Shown: piece by piece, positions 62,612 to 64,000 of the stretch
Position numbering within the stretch: position 1 is the stretch's first letter
Layout of the letters: every line of letters begins with the position of its first letter
Assembly: GCF_000730165.1 (NCBI RefSeq)
Contig: NZ_CP022110.1
Span: 1,805,501-1,869,500 of the forward strand
From: Nitrospirillum viridazoti CBAmc
Lineage (GTDB): Bacteria > Pseudomonadota > Alphaproteobacteria > Azospirillales > Azospirillaceae
Direction: 5' to 3'
DNA length: 64,000 bases
Translations under genes and position numbers: made by a program
Notes under the pieces: model-generated
Seen by the model: the letters and a program-made list of their open reading frames with translations, nothing else
Databases searched by the model: none
Told to the model about the DNA's origin: nothing

Positions 62612-63127
62612 ATGGACCTGAAGAGCCACATCCGCGGCGTCCCGGACTATCCCAAGCCCGGTATCCTGTTCTACGACATCTCGCCGCTGCTGGCCCATTC
62701 CGACGCCTGGGCCGTCGCCATGGGCCGCATGGCCCGACTGATCCAGGAGACGGGCGTCGATTTCATCGTGGGCATCGAGTCCCGCGGCTTCCTGATGGCC
62801 GCCCCCCTGGCGCTGAAGCTGGGGCTGGGCTTCGCCATGGTGCGCAAGAAGGGCAAGCTGCCGGGCGACGTGGTGCGCCACTCCTACGATCTGGAGTACG
62901 GCAGCGACACGGTGGAAATCCAGGCCGACCTGGTGAAGCCGGGCCAGCGGGTGGTGGTGGTCGACGATCTGCTGGCCACCGGCGGCACCATGAACGCCGC
63001 CATCAAGCTGCTGCGCGACGTCGGCGCCGACGTGCGCGCCGCCGCCTTCCTGATCGAGCTGGATTTCCTGGAAGGCCGCAAGAAGCTGGACGTGCCTGTT
63101 TTGTCGCTTCTGAACTACGACAAGTAG
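62612..63127 (+). CDS. apt: Adenine phosphoribosyltransferase
   Basis: Salvages adenine to AMP using PRPP, 171 residues, normal length. The PRPP-binding loop reads [17 protein letters not shown], and the N-terminal [20 protein letters not shown] is family-typical, with [15 protein letters not shown] in the middle. GAGG lies about 10 bases before the ATG. Divergent from mlaE. Confidence 0.96.
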   Translation: MDLKSHIRGVPDYPKPGILFYDISPLLAHSDAWAVAMGRMARLIQETGVDFIVGIESRGFLMAAPLALKLGLGFAMVRKKGKLPGDVVRHSYDLEYGSDTVEIQADLVKPGQRVVVVDDLLATGGTMNAAIKLLRDVGADVRAAAFLIELDFLEGRKKLDVPVLSLLNYDK

Positions 63128-63152
63128 TTCAGCAGGCCCCATCCGGGGCCTA

Positions 63153-63180
63153 CAAGGGCATGAGCCTTCTCATGCCCTTG
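63153..63180. terminator. Hairpin between apt and the ABC permease gene
   Basis: CAAGGGCATGAG (63153-63164) pairs with CTCATGCCCTTG (63169-63180) around CCTT. It sits between convergent genes; no real T-run. Confidence 0.55.
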
Positions 63181-63186
63181 GTGCGT

Positions 63187-63966
63187 CTAAGGGTGGCTTG
63201 CCTCGCTGTCGTGCCAGCGCCGAAGCGCCAGGCGCTGCACCAGCGACAGCAGGGCAAAAATGGCGATGCCCAGCAGGGACAGCAGCGCCAGGGCCGCGAA
63301 CATGCGCGGGGTGTTCAGGCGGTTGCTGGCATCCACGATGCGCCAGGCGAGGCCGCTGCCCGTGCCGGAGCCGGCCACGAATTCCGCCACCACCGCGCCG
63401 ATGAGCGCCAGGCCGCCCGAGATCTTCATGCCCGCCAGCAGGTAGGGCAAGGCCGAGGGCAGTTCCAGCCGCCACAGCACCTGCCACTTGCTGGCGCCAT
63501 AGAGGCGGAACAGGTCGCGCAGGCCCGCGTCGGCCGAGCGCAAGCCCAGGGTGGTGTTGCCCAGGATGGGGAAGAAGGCGACGATCCAGGCCAGGATCAG
63601 CTGCGCCAGATCCACCCGCTCATACCCCACCCAGACCAGCAGCAGGGGCGCTATGGCCATTACCGGCGTCACCTGCAGAATGACGGCGTAGGGATAGAGG
63701 GCGGAGGCCAGCAGCGGCGACCGGGTGAACAGAATGGCCAGCGCCACCCCGCCCGTCACCGCCAGGGCGAAGGCCTGCAAGGTGACGGTCAGCGTGAACC
63801 ACAGCGACAGGCCCAACGTGTTGGGATCGGCCAGCAGGGCCGCCACCACGGCGCTTGGGGGCGGCAGGACGAAGGCAGGCACGGCCAGCAGGCGCACCAA
63901 CCCCTCCCAAGCCGCCAGGACGATCATACCCAGGATGACCGGCGCCAAGCGGCGCAGCGCGCTCAT
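63187..63966 (-). CDS. ABC transporter permease, SsuC/TauC/ThiX type
   Basis: A 259-residue inner-membrane permease of the BPD_transp_1 superfamily. Six helices are visible, and the EAA loop reads RDLFRLYGASKWQVLWRLEL with PSALPYLLAGMKIS after it. The closest group by pattern is the nitrate/sulfonate/taurine or HMP family; the substrate is unknown. The ATG overlaps the stop of the preceding gene at the right edge in ATGA. Partners must lie outside the window. Confidence 0.88.
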   Translation of the reverse strand: MSALRRLAPVILGMIVLAAWEGLVRLLAVPAFVLPPPSAVVAALLADPNTLGLSLWFTLTVTLQAFALAVTGGVALAILFTRSPLLASALYPYAVILQVTPVMAIAPLLLVWVGYERVDLAQLILAWIVAFFPILGNTTLGLRSADAGLRDLFRLYGASKWQVLWRLELPSALPYLLAGMKISGGLALIGAVVAEFVAGSGTGSGLAWRIVDASNRLNTPRMFAALALLSLLGIAIFALLSLVQRLALRRWHDSEASHP

Positions 63967-64000
63967 GCCGCCCCCCGCATGGCGTCGGCCAGAGCCAAGG
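63963..64000 (-). CDS. 3' end of a gene upstream of the permease (partial)
   Basis: The last eleven codons (LALADAMRGAA) and stop of a gene entering from the right; the stop overlaps the permease start by four bases. Position suggests the ATPase or binding protein of the same ABC transporter, but too little is visible to say. Confidence 0.55.
   Translation of the reverse strand, partial: LALADAMRGAA

Overview
The window is about 64 kb of high-GC chromosomal DNA from an alphaproteobacterium. The gene content points to Rhodospirillales, most likely Azospirillaceae (Azospirillum / Nitrospirillum / Niveispirillum type); that placement is inference from gene content, not from a marker search. Supporting signs are the FliX flagellar regulator, a SciP-type DUF1153 protein next to flagellar genes, sigma-54 type (GG-N10-GC) promoters before flagellar operons, a single-cysteine DksA and a DUF2336 protein. 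I see no rRNA or tRNA gene, CRISPR array, prophage or insertion sequence.

Layout. 1-5.9 kb: the 3' part of an M1 aminopeptidase, a receiver-only response regulator, an Ala/Pro-rich lipoprotein, a YciA-like thioesterase and parE, whose promoter suggests a leaderless mRNA. 6.0-14.6 kb: an accessory-looking surface-protein locus read leftwards. It has two giant Ser/Thr/Asn-rich repeat proteins with near-identical C-terminal domains, separated by a TPR-glycosyltransferase gene, and preceded by a 49-residue His/Gly-rich peptide. 15.3-24.8 kb: housekeeping and envelope genes (RhlE-like helicase, RAM-only Lrp protein, lptD, glutathione peroxidase, a coiled-coil membrane protein, a YdbH-like AsmA protein, cyclophilin).

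25-38.9 kb: flagellar cluster. flgF-flgG-flgA-flgH form one operon; flgI-flgJ-flgN a second; fliK-flgD a third; fliX and dksA lie on the other strand and sciP follows flgD. Candidate sigma-54 promoters stand before flgF, flgI and fliK. Inserted between the first two operons are a soluble two-PAS chemoreceptor and an AraC regulator, around an AT-rich patch. 38.9-50 kb: an unknown 402-residue protein, der-bamB-yfgM, tex, a response regulator with a small unknown partner, and a methyltransferase. 50-57.7 kb: psd-pssA phospholipid synthesis, a receiver protein, a DUF1428 protein, hrpB, a class A beta-lactamase-like protein and a DUF2336 protein. 58-64 kb: an Mla-type lipid-transport operon (mlaE-mlaF-mlaD-lipoprotein-unknown), apt, and an ABC permease running off the right edge.

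The most unusual part is the 6-14.6 kb locus. The two repeat proteins lack signal peptides and cysteines and end in a domain like the one found beside RTX repeats, so they look like type I-secreted, possibly glycosylated adhesins. No secretion genes are in the window, so this remains a hypothesis.
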